A DNA stretch of 30,255 bases from Rhodospirillaceae bacterium UBA3470 (GCA_002378125.1 DFRF01000164.1:1-30255); one strand, 5' to 3'; counted from the stretch's first letter, positions 8,099-15,808 are shown. Numbers and translations: made by a program. Notes: generated by a model from the letters alone, not told the origin.

Positions 8099-9154
8099 TT
8101 ATCCGGGCGCATTACCCCACGTTGTGCGGTCTGGTTCAAGCAGACAGGCATCGCCGTAGGAGAAGAATCGGTATTCGGCCTCTATGGCATGGCCATAGGC
8201 GGCCTGCATGCGCGTCAGACCAGAAAAGGCACTGACCAGCATGAACAGGGTAGACTTCGGAAGGTGGAAATTGGTCATGATGCGATCGATAGCCTTGAAC
8301 CGATACCCGGGCGTGATGAAGAGATCTGTGTCGCCGCTAAATGGCCGCAGCGTACCGTCGTTGCGGGCCGCCGACTCCAATGTCCTCACTGCCGTAGACC
8401 CAACCGCCGTAATTTTGCCGCCGCCCGCACGCACGGCATTCAGCGCCGCTGCCGCGTCGTCCGACAGGGTCGCCCATTCTGCGTGCATTTCGTGATCGTC
8501 CGTGTCGTCCACCTTGACTGGGAGGAAGGTCCCAGCGCCCACGTGAAGGGTGATGCGGATGACCTGGACCCCCCGCGCCTGAAGAGCCTCCATCAGGCCT
8601 GATGTGAAATGCAATCCCGCCGTCGGCGCCGCTGCTGCGCCCGGCGTCGCTGCGAACACGGTCTGGTAACGGCTCTTATCCGCGTCTAAGCCGCCGGTAT
8701 CGCGTTTAATGTAGGGTGGCAGGGGCATGTACCCATGTGTCTCAAGCGCGTTCATCAAATCTGGCTCGGTGTGGTTGAAAGTTAACGCCACTTCCCCTGC
8801 GTCGCGTTTCTCCGAGACCCGTGCCTCGAACCCGTTTGCGAATATGATGACATCCTCAGGTTTGAGCTTTCGCGCTGGTCGGGCGAAGGCAAGCCAGGTG
8901 GTCGCGTCAACGGGCTTGTGCAGAGTAATTTCGACCTTGGCATCGCGTCGCTTCCCTGTTAGGCGGCATGGCAGTACCTTGGTGTCGTTGACCACCAGTG
9001 CGTCACCCGATTGCAGCAATGACGGCAGGTCTCGAACTTCAAGGTCCGCCATTGTCGCACCCACGTGCAGGAGCCGCGCCGCGTCGCGGGGTTCGATCGG
9101 CATCTGGGCGATTCGTTCGGGCGGAAGATCGAAGTCAAAATGATCGATGCGCAA
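8099..9154 (-). CDS. queA: S-adenosylmethionine:tRNA ribosyltransferase-isomerase QueA
   Basis: QueA transfers and rearranges the ribosyl group of S-adenosylmethionine onto preQ1 in tRNA, forming epoxyqueuosine. The 351 residues match the family. The N-terminus reads MRIDHFDFDLPPERIAQ, and later blocks TPGAAAAPTAGLHFT, LHVGAGTFLPVK and ITAVGSTAVRTLES are classic QueA motifs, with NFHLPKSTLFMLVSAF near the end. The start codon is TTG at 9154. The codon before it is ACC and the one before that is the TGA of the 56-codon ORF, so no upstream start is possible. GAGG lies about 11 bases upstream inside that ORF. Initiation probably depends on reinitiation after the small ORF. Confidence 0.96.
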   Translation of the reverse strand: MRIDHFDFDLPPERIAQMPIEPRDAARLLHVGATMADLEVRDLPSLLQSGDALVVNDTKVLPCRLTGKRRDAKVEITLHKPVDATTWLAFARPARKLKPEDVIIFANGFEARVSEKRDAGEVALTFNHTEPDLMNALETHGYMPLPPYIKRDTGGLDADKSRYQTVFAATPGAAAAPTAGLHFTSGLMEALQARGVQVIRITLHVGAGTFLPVKVDDTDDHEMHAEWATLSDDAAAALNAVRAGGGKITAVGSTAVRTLESAARNDGTLRPFSGDTDLFITPGYRFKAIDRIMTNFHLPKSTLFMLVSAFSGLTRMQAAYGHAIEAEYRFFSYGDACLLEPDRTTWGNAPG

Positions 9155-9157
9155 GGT

Positions 9158-9328
9158 TCAACTGGCCTCGCCCAGAGTCAACGCCGTAGTCCAATTGATG
9201 GCCTCCATGGCGAAGCTGGAAGAGCCGTCGTTAAGATCCACGGCAGCGATCAGGCACTTATAGAAAGCGTATTTGGACGGGCTATTGGTGACTACATGCT
9301 TTAACAGGTAATCGATGTCGCCACTCAT
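9158..9328 (-). CDS. Small hypothetical protein heading the queA operon
   Basis: A 56-codon ORF beginning MSGDIDYLLKHVV and ending TALTLGEAS, not recognised. Several signs support it as a gene. GGAG lies 9 bases before its ATG. A good promoter (9364-9392) lies about 35 bases upstream. Its codons favour G/C at third positions (about two thirds by hand count), like its neighbours. Its TGA is one codon before the TTG start of queA and in the same frame. The chain is mixed, with one cysteine and no clear signal peptide or membrane segment. It could be a small protein, or a leader peptide whose translation controls queA. An N-terminal extension of QueA by stop-codon readthrough is a remote option. 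Confidence 0.5.
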   Translation of the reverse strand: MSGDIDYLLKHVVTNSPSKYAFYKCLIAAVDLNDGSSSFAMEAINWTTALTLGEAS

Positions 9329-9363
9329 GCGCTACAACTCCAAGACTTCCGGGAAACCTGGTG

Positions 9364-9392
9364 ACGATATGGGCGAAGTCCACTAGCGTCAA
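9364..9392 (-). promoter_or_regulatory. Sigma70-like promoter of the queA operon
   Basis: On the minus strand TTGACG (9392-9387) and TATCGT (9369-9364) are separated by 17 bases. This matches 5 of 6 and 4 of 6 consensus bases at ideal spacing. Transcription would begin near 9357, giving a leader of about 30 bases before the 56-codon ORF. The preceding 116 bases to the Gfo/Idh stop at 9509 hold no other gene I can support. Confidence 0.5.
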
Positions 9393-9508
9393 CTCGACAA
9401 ACCTTGAGAAAATTGGCGCCGCCAGCTGGTTTTTCGCAAAGATGTTCCTAGGTGCGCTAGGCTGTCTAAGTGGCATTTCCGAAGCGTTAACAGAATTAGG
9501 CACGCCGC

Positions 9509-10483
9509 CTAGAGATTTACAGGTGTGCCGGTTTCCACCGATTTGACCACGGCCTCAAACACCGCCGTTCCGTGCACCGCATCATCGGGACTGAGTGGAT
9601 AGGGGGCTTTGCCTGCTACGGCTTTAGCAAAGGCCTCCAGTTCAGCCCGCTCGATATCTGTTTTCGCGAACTTCTCTAGGTTCTCCTTGGCGCCGCCGAT
9701 TTTGTAGTTGGCCAGGCGGTGGAAGTCACGAACCTCGGCCCAGCCGTGATTGCCGGAAACCCGTAGAAACCAGACTGGAGCGGTTTGGAACATGGTGGAA
9801 AAGACCCCCGTCGCCCCGGAGGCAAAACGCAGGGTCATAAATGTCACGGCGCTTTCGATGTCGCCGTAGGAGCGAACCTCACTAGTGGCATTGACCTGGG
9901 TGATGGGACCCATGATGGAAATCAATGCATCGGTCATGTGCACACCCAATCCCGTCATGGAGCCGGCTGGGCATTGCGTTGGATCGGAACGCCAGTGATC
10001 GGCGGAATAGTCGCGCCCAACGGAAGAGATATTGGCTTCAACGTGGACTGGATCACCAATCTCGCCGCCGTCTATTAGGTTGCGGAGGCGTTTCATACTG
10101 GGCAGAAACCGGCGGTTGTGGCCCAAGGCGCAGACTACGCCGGCGGTAGCGCAAGCGTTCCGGGCCCTTTCGGCGCTCTCCTTGGTCATGGTGAAGGGCT
10201 TCTCGACGAAAACGTGCTTGCCGGCCTCGGCAGCGGCGATGATCTGGTCCGTATGCTGACCATGGGGGGTGGCAATGATCACGGCGTCCAGGTTTTCGTC
10301 CTTCAATAGGTCTGCAAACGTATTGCGAAGATCGATGCGTTTGTCTGCACAATAGGCGGCCACTTTTTCTTTGCGGCCGGAGCAGCCAGCGACGACCGTC
10401 AACGTTTCGGATTTCCCATAGATTGAGTCAACAAGGACCTGGCCCCAACGGCCTAGTCCAGCAATTCCCGCGCGCAATTTCAT
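9509..10483 (-). CDS. Gfo/Idh/MocA-family NAD(P)-dependent oxidoreductase
   Basis: A 324-residue cytosolic dehydrogenase of the glucose-fructose oxidoreductase/inositol dehydrogenase family, which usually oxidises a hydroxyl group of a sugar or cyclitol. The N-terminal Rossmann motif is GIAGLGRWGQ (6-15). The family EKP motif appears in HVFVEKPFTMT (E94-K95-P96), with the conserved lysine. ALGHNRRFLPSM and MTGLGVHMTDALI follow, the latter carrying the usual catalytic-region histidine. The ATG at 10483 has GGAGG about 10 bases upstream; a longer open frame upstream is not homologous-looking and is rejected. The substrate is unknown. It sits alone between gluQ and the queA operon with 229 bases before it, in which I see only a TATATC-like -10 and two TTGCAC repeats (10536-10549). 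Confidence 0.92.
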   Translation of the reverse strand: MKLRAGIAGLGRWGQVLVDSIYGKSETLTVVAGCSGRKEKVAAYCADKRIDLRNTFADLLKDENLDAVIIATPHGQHTDQIIAAAEAGKHVFVEKPFTMTKESAERARNACATAGVVCALGHNRRFLPSMKRLRNLIDGGEIGDPVHVEANISSVGRDYSADHWRSDPTQCPAGSMTGLGVHMTDALISIMGPITQVNATSEVRSYGDIESAVTFMTLRFASGATGVFSTMFQTAPVWFLRVSGNHGWAEVRDFHRLANYKIGGAKENLEKFAKTDIERAELEAFAKAVAGKAPYPLSPDDAVHGTAVFEAVVKSVETGTPVNL

Positions 10484-10712
10484 TTTTTGTGTCCTCCGCA
10501 AAATATTCACGGCACAGATATAGGGCGCACGCTGAGTGCAAAGGTGCAAGCTTTTGAAATCTGTGCTTATGCCAAACTTTTTTGGGTGATGCGTCATCCG
10601 GCGGCAGACCGACGATGGCCATATCTTCGTCAACTACTTTCGCGATGGTCACCTGTACACCAGCATCCAGTCGCCGCTGGACATCCGTATCGGCACGCGC
10701 AGTAGCGCATGG

Positions 10713-11543
10713 TCAGGCCTCCCATCCGACCATGGCGCGGACGTCAGCCGGCGTATGGCCGGCGGCGCGCAGGCTTTGCAGCGTCTGCGCCTTGTCCCGC
10801 TTGGCGAAACGTTTGCCCTGCGCATCTGTCAGCAGTTTATGATGATTATAGGCGGGCGCCTCATAGCCCAACAGCGCCTGGAGTAGGCGATGTACATGGC
10901 TAGCCTCGAACAGGTCTTGGCCGCGAGTCACGATGGTGACACCCTGTAGATGGTCATCGACGGTCACTGCCAAATGGTAGCTGGCTGGCGTATCTTTTCG
11001 GGCCAAGACCACGTCGCCGAAGATCTCGGGCCGCGCCTGTTGGAGACCCGCCTCCGCGTCATGCCAAGTGAGGGTGGCTGTCACAGCGATGGCCTTGTCC
11101 ATTTTCAGACGCAGGGCGTGGGGTGCGCCGGTCGCAAGGCGTTCGTTGCGTTCGGCCGATGATAGGTTCCGGCAAATCCCTGGATAGACCGGGCCATCGG
11201 GGCTGTGAGGTGCGTACCCGGCGGCGGTAATTTCCGCTTGAATATCCTTACGGGTGCAGAAACAAGGATAAAGGAGATCACGCGCAGCCAGGGCATTCAG
11301 CGCGCCTGCATAATCATCCATATGGGCTGATTGTCGGCGAACTGGCGTTTCCCAAGCCAGGCCCAGCCACGCCAAATCATCCAAAATCGCTTCGTCAAAT
11401 TCTGGCCGGCATCGGGCAGTATCAATGTCCTCGATGCGGACTAAGAACCGCGTACCCTGGGCTTCCGCGAACAGGGCCGAATATGCGTGGCCCAAATGGA
11501 GATGCCCGGTGGGGCTTGGTGCAAATCGGGTCACACGTTCCAT
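10713..11543 (-). CDS. gluQ: Glutamyl-Q tRNA(Asp) synthetase
   Basis: GluQRS attaches glutamate to the queuosine base in the anticodon of tRNA(Asp), acting after the Q pathway. It is a truncated paralogue of GluRS lacking the anticodon-binding domain. The 276 residues fit this class and exclude full-length GluRS. Seen are FAPSPTGHLHLGHA with the HIGH-like motif (16-19), the acceptor region RIEDIDTARC, and a zinc site made by C94, C96, Y120 and C124 (PCFCTRK then VYPGICR). KRFAKRD replaces KMSKS, as is common in GluQ. It is divergent from the esterase gene, 86 bases away, and has no strong ribosome site. Its position close to the queA operon fits its role. Confidence 0.93.
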   Translation of the reverse strand: MERVTRFAPSPTGHLHLGHAYSALFAEAQGTRFLVRIEDIDTARCRPEFDEAILDDLAWLGLAWETPVRRQSAHMDDYAGALNALAARDLLYPCFCTRKDIQAEITAAGYAPHSPDGPVYPGICRNLSSAERNERLATGAPHALRLKMDKAIAVTATLTWHDAEAGLQQARPEIFGDVVLARKDTPASYHLAVTVDDHLQGVTIVTRGQDLFEASHVHRLLQALLGYEAPAYNHHKLLTDAQGKRFAKRDKAQTLQSLRAAGHTPADVRAMVGWEA

Positions 11544-11629
11544 CAGTCAAGAGTGGCGCGTTGTTAACGGAGTGGCAATAGGGGCCGCGATATGTTTACA
11601 AACAGAATAGGATTTTCCATGGAGGCATC

Positions 11630-12307
11630 ATGAGCGCCATCGTTGAACTGCACGGCCCCACCCAAGAGCCCGCGTCCGGCGGCCCAGCGAAGCAACTGGT
11701 CATTTTCTGTCACGGCCTTGGCTCCGATGGGAATGATCTGATCGGGCTTGCGCCCTATTTTGCGCGCGTTCTACCCGACGCCAAGTTCGTTTCCCCGAAC
11801 GCACCGGATCAATTCGACATGGCACCTTTTGGCTACCAGTGGTTTTCCCTGTCCAACCCGAACGACGATCGCTTGTCCGGCGCCCAAGCAGCCGCGCCAA
11901 TCCTGAACAATTACATGGACCAGCAGATGGCGGCGCATGGCCTGAGTGAAGCGGAGACCGCCCTGGTCGGTTTTTCGCAAGGCACCATGATGGCCCTGCA
12001 TGTGGGTCTGCGCCGCGAGAAGCAGTTGGCGGGGATCGCCGGATACTCGGGCCGGCTTGTCGGGCCGGAACTGTTGCAGACAGAAATGAAGACTAAGCCG
12101 CCGGTCATGCTGGTCCATGGCGAAGCCGATGAGGTTGTGCCGCCATCGTCCCTTAAGGATGCCGTCAGTGCTCTGGCGGGTGTGGGTATCGACGCCATGT
12201 GGGAAATGCGCCCGGACCTGGGCCATGGTCTCGATGACCGGGGAATAACGATGGGCATGGAGTTCCTGGCAACGTGCTTTAGTGTGCCTCTGCCACAACC
12301 GAAGTAG
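11630..12307 (+). CDS. Carboxylesterase/phospholipase-family alpha/beta hydrolase
   Basis: A 225-residue serine hydrolase of the phospholipase/carboxylesterase (YpfH/EstB-like) family, cytosolic with no signal peptide. The oxyanion region is VIFCHGLGSDGNDL (24-37). The nucleophile elbow is GFSQG (S116). The acid is expected at D167 in HGEADEVVP and the histidine at H199 in DLGHGLD, so the triad is complete and correctly spaced. GGAGG (11620-11624) lies close before the ATG. Members hydrolyse short acyl esters or lysophospholipids, some act on acyl-protein thioesters; the true substrate is not known. It stands alone, divergent from gluQ. Confidence 0.92.
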   Translation: MSAIVELHGPTQEPASGGPAKQLVIFCHGLGSDGNDLIGLAPYFARVLPDAKFVSPNAPDQFDMAPFGYQWFSLSNPNDDRLSGAQAAAPILNNYMDQQMAAHGLSEAETALVGFSQGTMMALHVGLRREKQLAGIAGYSGRLVGPELLQTEMKTKPPVMLVHGEADEVVPPSSLKDAVSALAGVGIDAMWEMRPDLGHGLDDRGITMGMEFLATCFSVPLPQPK

Positions 12308-12345
12308 CTGACGCGAAAGTTTAACAAAATCATCACGGAGTCTTA

Positions 12346-12373
12346 TTTACGTGAGAATTACAACGTGTAGTAT
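12346..12373 (+). promoter_or_regulatory. Possible promoter of the HNH gene
   Basis: TTTACG (12346-12351) and TAGTAT (12368-12373) are 16 bases apart, 27 bases before the ATG of the HNH gene. The match to consensus is moderate. The 92-base gap after the esterase holds nothing else I recognise. Confidence 0.3.
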
Positions 12374-12399
12374 CCTTCAAATCAGAAAGATGGGGGATT

Positions 12400-12963
12400 A
12401 TGTTGTCGACCGCTGAAGGTGTCTATCCAGCTTTGGTCCTCAACGCGGATTTTAGGCCGTTGAGCTATTTCCCGCTCTCGACCTGGTCTTGGCAGGACAC
12501 GGTGAAGGCTGTGTTTATGGACCGGGTCAATGTGGTATCTGAATACGAACACCAGGTGCACTCCCCAAGCTTCGCGATGCAACTTCCAAGTGTTATCGCG
12601 CTCAGGAGATACGTACCCCTGCAAAGAAAGCCAGCGTTCACGCGCTTCAACGTATTCCTTCGTGACAGCTTCACGTGTCAATACTGTGGCAACGGCTTTC
12701 GTGCTGAAGACCTGACCTTTGATCATGTCATTCCTCGGGCCCGGGGTGGGCGTACCACGTGGGAAAACGTAGTCACCGCCTGTGCCCCTTGCAACCTTTG
12801 GAAGGGCCACAGGCTGCCGAGGAAGGCTGACATGTTTCCGCTGCGAAAGCCGGTTAGGCCAAGCAATTACCTCCTCCAGGAACGCGGTCGCGCGTTCCCG
12901 CCAAATTTTCTCCATGAAAGTTGGCGAGATTTTCTTTACTGGGATACGGAACTAGACGCTTAG
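12400..12963 (+). CDS. HNH endonuclease-domain protein
   Basis: A 187-residue protein with a C-terminal HNH nuclease fold. The first zinc pair is CQYC (C93, C96). The catalytic core is LTFDHVIPRARGG (D108-H109), followed by WENVV (N123) and the second zinc pair with CNLWKG (C128, C131). The last HNH histidine position is an asparagine, common in the CxxCNxxK subgroup. The N-terminal part (VLNADFRPLSYFPLSTWSWQ) is the conserved stretch of chromosomal alphaproteobacterial HNH proteins. Because the family is widespread as a single chromosomal gene, it is more likely a housekeeping or repair-type nuclease than part of a mobile system. Its DNA target and role are unknown. No partner methylase or toxin-antitoxin gene is nearby. 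Confidence 0.9.
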   Translation: MLSTAEGVYPALVLNADFRPLSYFPLSTWSWQDTVKAVFMDRVNVVSEYEHQVHSPSFAMQLPSVIALRRYVPLQRKPAFTRFNVFLRDSFTCQYCGNGFRAEDLTFDHVIPRARGGRTTWENVVTACAPCNLWKGHRLPRKADMFPLRKPVRPSNYLLQERGRAFPPNFLHESWRDFLYWDTELDA

Positions 12964-13142
12964 CGCTCACCAGCAAACTGGCACGGAATTCGGGACACGA
13001 TCACATCAATTCAACCGATGAGGTCTTTCGAACGCTTGTTGAAAAGCAGCCCTCCGTGGCAGTCGCGTAGAGTGCCGGTGTCAGTAGTGGTTATAGCCAT
13101 AGGCAATGACGGTATTAGCGTTTGCAATGCCCTGTCGAATGG

Positions 13143-13170
13143 TTGACAGGCGGTTGGAAATCCCTATATT
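13143..13170 (+). promoter_or_regulatory. Strong sigma70-like promoter of rpsD
   Basis: TTGACA (13143-13148) is a perfect -35 and TATATT (13165-13170) a near-perfect -10, with 16 bases between. It gives a leader of about 115 bases before rpsD, long enough for S4-type autoregulation, though I could not identify a defined fold. The rest of the 327-base gap after the HNH gene (12964-13142) shows no gene, tRNA or clear terminator. Confidence 0.65.
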
Positions 13171-13290
13171 TCGCGCGATTATGCCCGAAAGTGGACCGGC
13201 GGCTGAGTTTTGCCCGTGTCCCGCCCCTTCTTCATGGAAGGATCAGGCTGACGGGATTTGAAAACAACACCCGGATAAACGAGGGGTGCC

Positions 13291-13905
13291 ATGACCAAAC
13301 GTCAAGAAACCAAGTACAAGATTAACCGCCGCTTAGGCGTCAACCTGTGGGGGCGTCCTAAAAGCCCAGTCAACACGCGCGACTACGGACCTGGCCAGCA
13401 CGGTCAGCGCCGCCGTAAGCCTTCCGACTTCGGTCTGCAGTTGCAGGGCAAGCAGAAGCTCAAGGGCTATTACGGGAATATCTCCGAGAAACAGTTCCAC
13501 CGCTACTATAAGGAAGCCTCCCAGGCCAAGGGCGACACGTCTGAGAACCTAATCGGTCTGTTGGAGCGACGTCTGGACGCGGTAGTCTACCGCATGAAGT
13601 TTGTGCCAACCGTCTTCGCGGCGCGCCAGTTCGTCAACCACGGCCACGTGAAGGTCAACGGTAAGCGGGTTAACATCCCGTCTTACCGGGTCAAGGAAGG
13701 CGATATCATTGAGGTACGTGAAAAATCTCGCCAGCTCCCCATGGTGCTGCTCGCTATCGAGAGCACCGAGCGTGACGTTCCTGAGTACATGGAAGTGAAC
13801 TTCAACAAGCTTCAGGGTCAGTTTATCCGGGTGCCAAAATTTGATGACGTGCCCTATCCAGTGCAGATGGAACCAAACCTCGTTATCGAATATTATTCGC
13901 GCTAA
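13291..13905 (+). CDS. rpsD: Small ribosomal subunit protein uS4
   Basis: S4 binds 16S rRNA early in 30S assembly and contributes to decoding accuracy. The 204 residues match bacterial S4. The N-terminal region (RRLGVNLWGRPKSP, then RDYGPGQHGQRRRKPSDFG) lacks the four zinc cysteines, as in alphaproteobacteria. The S4 RNA-binding domain covers about residues 92-155 (RRLDAVVYRMKF, ARQFVNHGHVKVNGKRV, IPSYRVKEGD). GAGGGG precedes the ATG. It is monocistronic here, not in the alpha ribosomal operon with rpsK, rpsM and rpoA, as usual in alphaproteobacteria. Confidence 0.98.
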   Translation: MTKRQETKYKINRRLGVNLWGRPKSPVNTRDYGPGQHGQRRRKPSDFGLQLQGKQKLKGYYGNISEKQFHRYYKEASQAKGDTSENLIGLLERRLDAVVYRMKFVPTVFAARQFVNHGHVKVNGKRVNIPSYRVKEGDIIEVREKSRQLPMVLLAIESTERDVPEYMEVNFNKLQGQFIRVPKFDDVPYPVQMEPNLVIEYYSR

Positions 13906-14050
13906 ACCGTTCCTCACAGGAAATCGTAAGTTTACCCGAAAACAAGGGGCATCTTGTCGGCATCTGAACTGCGCACCAATGCAGTTACCATTCTGGAATT
14001 TAAAATTTTTTGTTTGTTCGCTCTGTAACTTGTGCCCAATAACCGTGGTT

Positions 14051-14093
14051 GTTGAAATACGGAACGGAGTATCTTGTTTCAACCATCTTGTTT
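14051..14093. repeat. AT-rich hairpin and direct repeat behind rpsD
   Basis: GTTGAAA (14051-14057) pairs with TTTCAAC (14077-14083), and ATCTTGTTT occurs twice 14 bases apart (14071-14079 and 14085-14093), followed by AAAAAATT. The block lies about 150 bases past the rpsD stop. It could slow or end transcription, but the stem is weak. Confidence 0.25.
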
Positions 14094-14148
14094 AAAAAAT
14101 TATGCGCGCCGCTTTCCATGATCAGGGTCTTGCAAGGAGCACCTCGGA

Positions 14149-14189
14149 TGAAGGCTTGAACGAATGCAGAGCTGACGAATAAGCCTTCA
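14149..14189. repeat. 9-bp inverted repeat between rpsD and the coiled-coil gene
   Basis: TGAAGGCTT (14149-14157) is the exact reverse complement of AAGCCTTCA (14181-14189), separated by 23 bases. It lies just past the stop of the minus-strand coiled-coil gene, so it may end that transcript, though no T-run follows. The rest of the 298-base gap 13906-14203 is AT-rich and holds no gene I can support. Confidence 0.35.
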
Positions 14190-14203
14190 AAGAGAAATAG
14201 AAT

Positions 14204-14806
14204 CTAAGCCCGGACGTCCAGAAGATTTCCGGGCACTGCGTCCTGCGGCCGCAGCGGACCTCCAATTGAATTATTTATCCGGTCCAACGAAAATTGGAGG
14301 TCTATTCGGGCCTGAAGATCAGCGTCGCGTTTGGCGATTCGGCGTTCGATAATCCGATTCGCCCGATTAATCTCGGCCTGACGTTGGTCTTCGGTGCGCT
14401 GTGCTAATTCATCGCGCTCGATGGCGTCATTGCGGGATGTTTCCAGGTCCCGGAGTAGCCGGGCTTCCGCGGCTTCTCGGCTATCACGAGACGAATTGAG
14501 CTCGTCTTCAATGGCACTTTGATTGCGCTGGAACACGGTGTCATTGTCGATAGTGTCCAGGACGCGCTGTTGTTCTTCGAAGCTCAGTTGAGCTTCAATT
14601 TCGAACTCAATGTCGTTACGGCGGTCTCGTATACGTTGCGCATCCAATGCCACTCGCTGGGCAATAATCTGCTGGCGGCGCTGGGCATCGTTAAATGAGT
14701 CTTGACGCCTCCGAACCACATTGGCGCGGTGTTGATCCAGGCGCTGCTGCTCAATCAGGAGCAAGCGCCTGCGTTGGGCAGAGGCAACTGCGGTAAATTC
14801 AGTCAT
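14204..14806 (-). CDS. Hypothetical highly charged coiled-coil protein
   Basis: A 200-residue protein, not recognised. It is dominated by Arg, Glu, Asp, Gln and Ala with heptad-like spacing across about residues 8-180 (SAQRRRLLLIEQQRLDQ, IERRIAKRDADLQARI), with essentially no hydrophobic core, no signal peptide and no membrane segment. This predicts long helices or coiled coils. The last residues (AVPGNLLDVRA) leave the helix and may be a short C-terminal tag or anchor. The frame is open to a TTG at 14881, but that TTG directly follows a stop codon. I prefer the ATG at 14806, which has AGGTGAG about 12 bases upstream. It is flanked by rpsD (convergent) and grxD (same strand, over 200 bases away), so the neighbours do not suggest a role. 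Arg-rich composition could mean nucleic-acid or structural binding. Confidence 0.7.
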   Translation of the reverse strand: MTEFTAVASAQRRRLLLIEQQRLDQHRANVVRRRQDSFNDAQRRQQIIAQRVALDAQRIRDRRNDIEFEIEAQLSFEEQQRVLDTIDNDTVFQRNQSAIEDELNSSRDSREAAEARLLRDLETSRNDAIERDELAQRTEDQRQAEINRANRIIERRIAKRDADLQARIDLQFSLDRINNSIGGPLRPQDAVPGNLLDVRA

Positions 14807-15000
14807 CCGTTGGCAGATCTCACCTAACTTTTTAGTGCTTGAAACACCCCCGATTTTTGCAATCGACCTGTTATCGTTCAATCAAGTCGACCCCACCCTC
14901 GTCGACATAGCGTCTGACGATAACGAGAGAGAGCCCACTTCGCCAATGAAACCGGGGGCACCCTCTACCAAATTACTCCGCGGGCAACGTTAACATCTTC

Positions 15001-15036
15001 CAATCGGCGGCTATTTATTACTTTGATGGCCGATTG
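15001..15036. repeat. 8-bp inverted repeat behind grxD
   Basis: CAATCGGC (15001-15008) and GCCGATTG (15029-15036) are perfect reverse complements with a 20-base loop. It lies 9 bases past the grxD stop on the minus strand, where a transcription end for bolA-grxD would be expected. It lacks a T-tract, so termination is unproven. Confidence 0.35.
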
Positions 15037-15045
15037 TCCGTCGGC

Positions 15046-15378
15046 TTATGCTTGTGCAACGCCCTTTTCTTCGAATATCTGCTGCAGTTCGCCAGATTCA
15101 GCCATTTCCCGGACGATATCGCAACCGCCGACGAACTCACCCTTGACATAAAGCTGGGGGATGGTCGGCCAGTTTGAGAACTGCTTGATACCCTCGCGAA
15201 CTTCCATGTCTTGAAGAACGTCGACGCTCTTAAATTTCACTTGCAGGGTTGAAAGCAAGTGCGTGACGGCAGCGGAGAACCCGCACTGCGGCATCATAGG
15301 GCTGCCCTTCATGAACAGGACGACGTCGTTCTCATTGATTTCACCTTGAATACGGTCGAAGACGGGGTTGTCACTCAT
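15046..15378 (-). CDS. grxD: Monothiol glutaredoxin of the CGFS class (Grx4/GrxD)
   Basis: A 110-residue monothiol glutaredoxin that binds a [2Fe-2S] cluster with glutathione and passes it on, often as a heterodimer with a BolA protein. The active-site motif is CGFS at 32-35, preceded by FMKG with the glutathione-binding lysine (K24). The WPTIPQLYVKGEFVGGCDI block contains the cis-proline and the GG-C-D glutathione site. The start ATG has GAGAGGAT just upstream. It lies 16 bases after bolA on the same strand, a functional pair. In many alphaproteobacteria this pair directly follows purL; here a plus-strand block separates them. Confidence 0.97.
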   Translation of the reverse strand: MSDNPVFDRIQGEINENDVVLFMKGSPMMPQCGFSAAVTHLLSTLQVKFKSVDVLQDMEVREGIKQFSNWPTIPQLYVKGEFVGGCDIVREMAESGELQQIFEEKGVAQA

Positions 15379-15394
15379 GGATAAATCCTCTCAC

Positions 15395-15640
15395 TTAATT
15401 TGCGGCATCTTCCGGAACGCTGGTCTGTAAGGCGAGCGCATGCAAATCGCCCCCCATGCGTCCCTGAAGGGCCTGATAGACCATTTGGTGCTGTTGAACC
15501 CGGCTTTTACCGGCAAATGCCGACGATACCACATAAGCCGCATAGTGATCGCCGTCGCCACGAAGATCCTCGATGGTGACCTGAGCGTCAGGAATACCTT
15601 CCTTGATCAGGCCTTCGATTTCAGTCGCTTCCATGGCCAT
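15395..15640 (-). CDS. bolA: BolA-family protein
   Basis: An 81-residue BolA-like protein, the usual partner of CGFS glutaredoxins in Fe-S trafficking. The core reads DGDHYAAYVVSSAFAGKSRVQQHQMVYQAL. It includes the helix-turn-helix-like loop and the invariant histidine (in QQHQ) that ligates the shared cluster. The start is taken as the ATG at 15640; another in-frame ATG lies two codons later. AAGGG precedes it. The short form fits the BolA/IbaG class with no extension. It is first in the bolA-grxD unit. Confidence 0.95.
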   Translation of the reverse strand: MAMEATEIEGLIKEGIPDAQVTIEDLRGDGDHYAAYVVSSAFAGKSRVQQHQMVYQALQGRMGGDLHALALQTSVPEDAAN

Positions 15641-15723
15641 GGCGGTGGGCCCTTTCTGAGTGTTTCGGATCCATTGCGCATGACTACTGCTGTGCGGACC
15701 CGTTCCGTCGCACCTTTCCTAAG

Positions 15724-15752
15724 GGTATGGCCATAACTACGGACATCGTCAA
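15724..15752 (-). promoter_or_regulatory. Candidate promoter of bolA-grxD
   Basis: On the minus strand TTGACG (15752-15747) and CATACC (15729-15724) are 17 bases apart, about 85 bases before bolA. The -35 is good and the -10 weak. If real, it makes bolA-grxD independent of purL. Confidence 0.35.
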
Positions 15753-15808
15753 CCCTTGCTGGAGAAGGGATATTTGGGAGCCCCGAGTTACAGGTTATCG
15801 GCGAAATA

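Noticed and set aside
9282..9503. Minus-strand 73-codon ORF overlapping the start of the 56-codon ORF
   Set aside because: It covers the likely queA promoter, overlaps the better-supported small ORF in another frame, and shows no motif.
10428..10652. Minus-strand ORF ahead of the Gfo/Idh gene, in frame with gluQ past its stop
   Set aside because: It overlaps the Gfo/Idh start, begins with GTG without a ribosome site, and has no known motif.
14807..14881. N-terminal extension of the coiled-coil protein from a TTG at 14881
   Set aside because: The TTG directly follows a stop codon and is simply the longest open frame; the ATG at 14806 is more likely.
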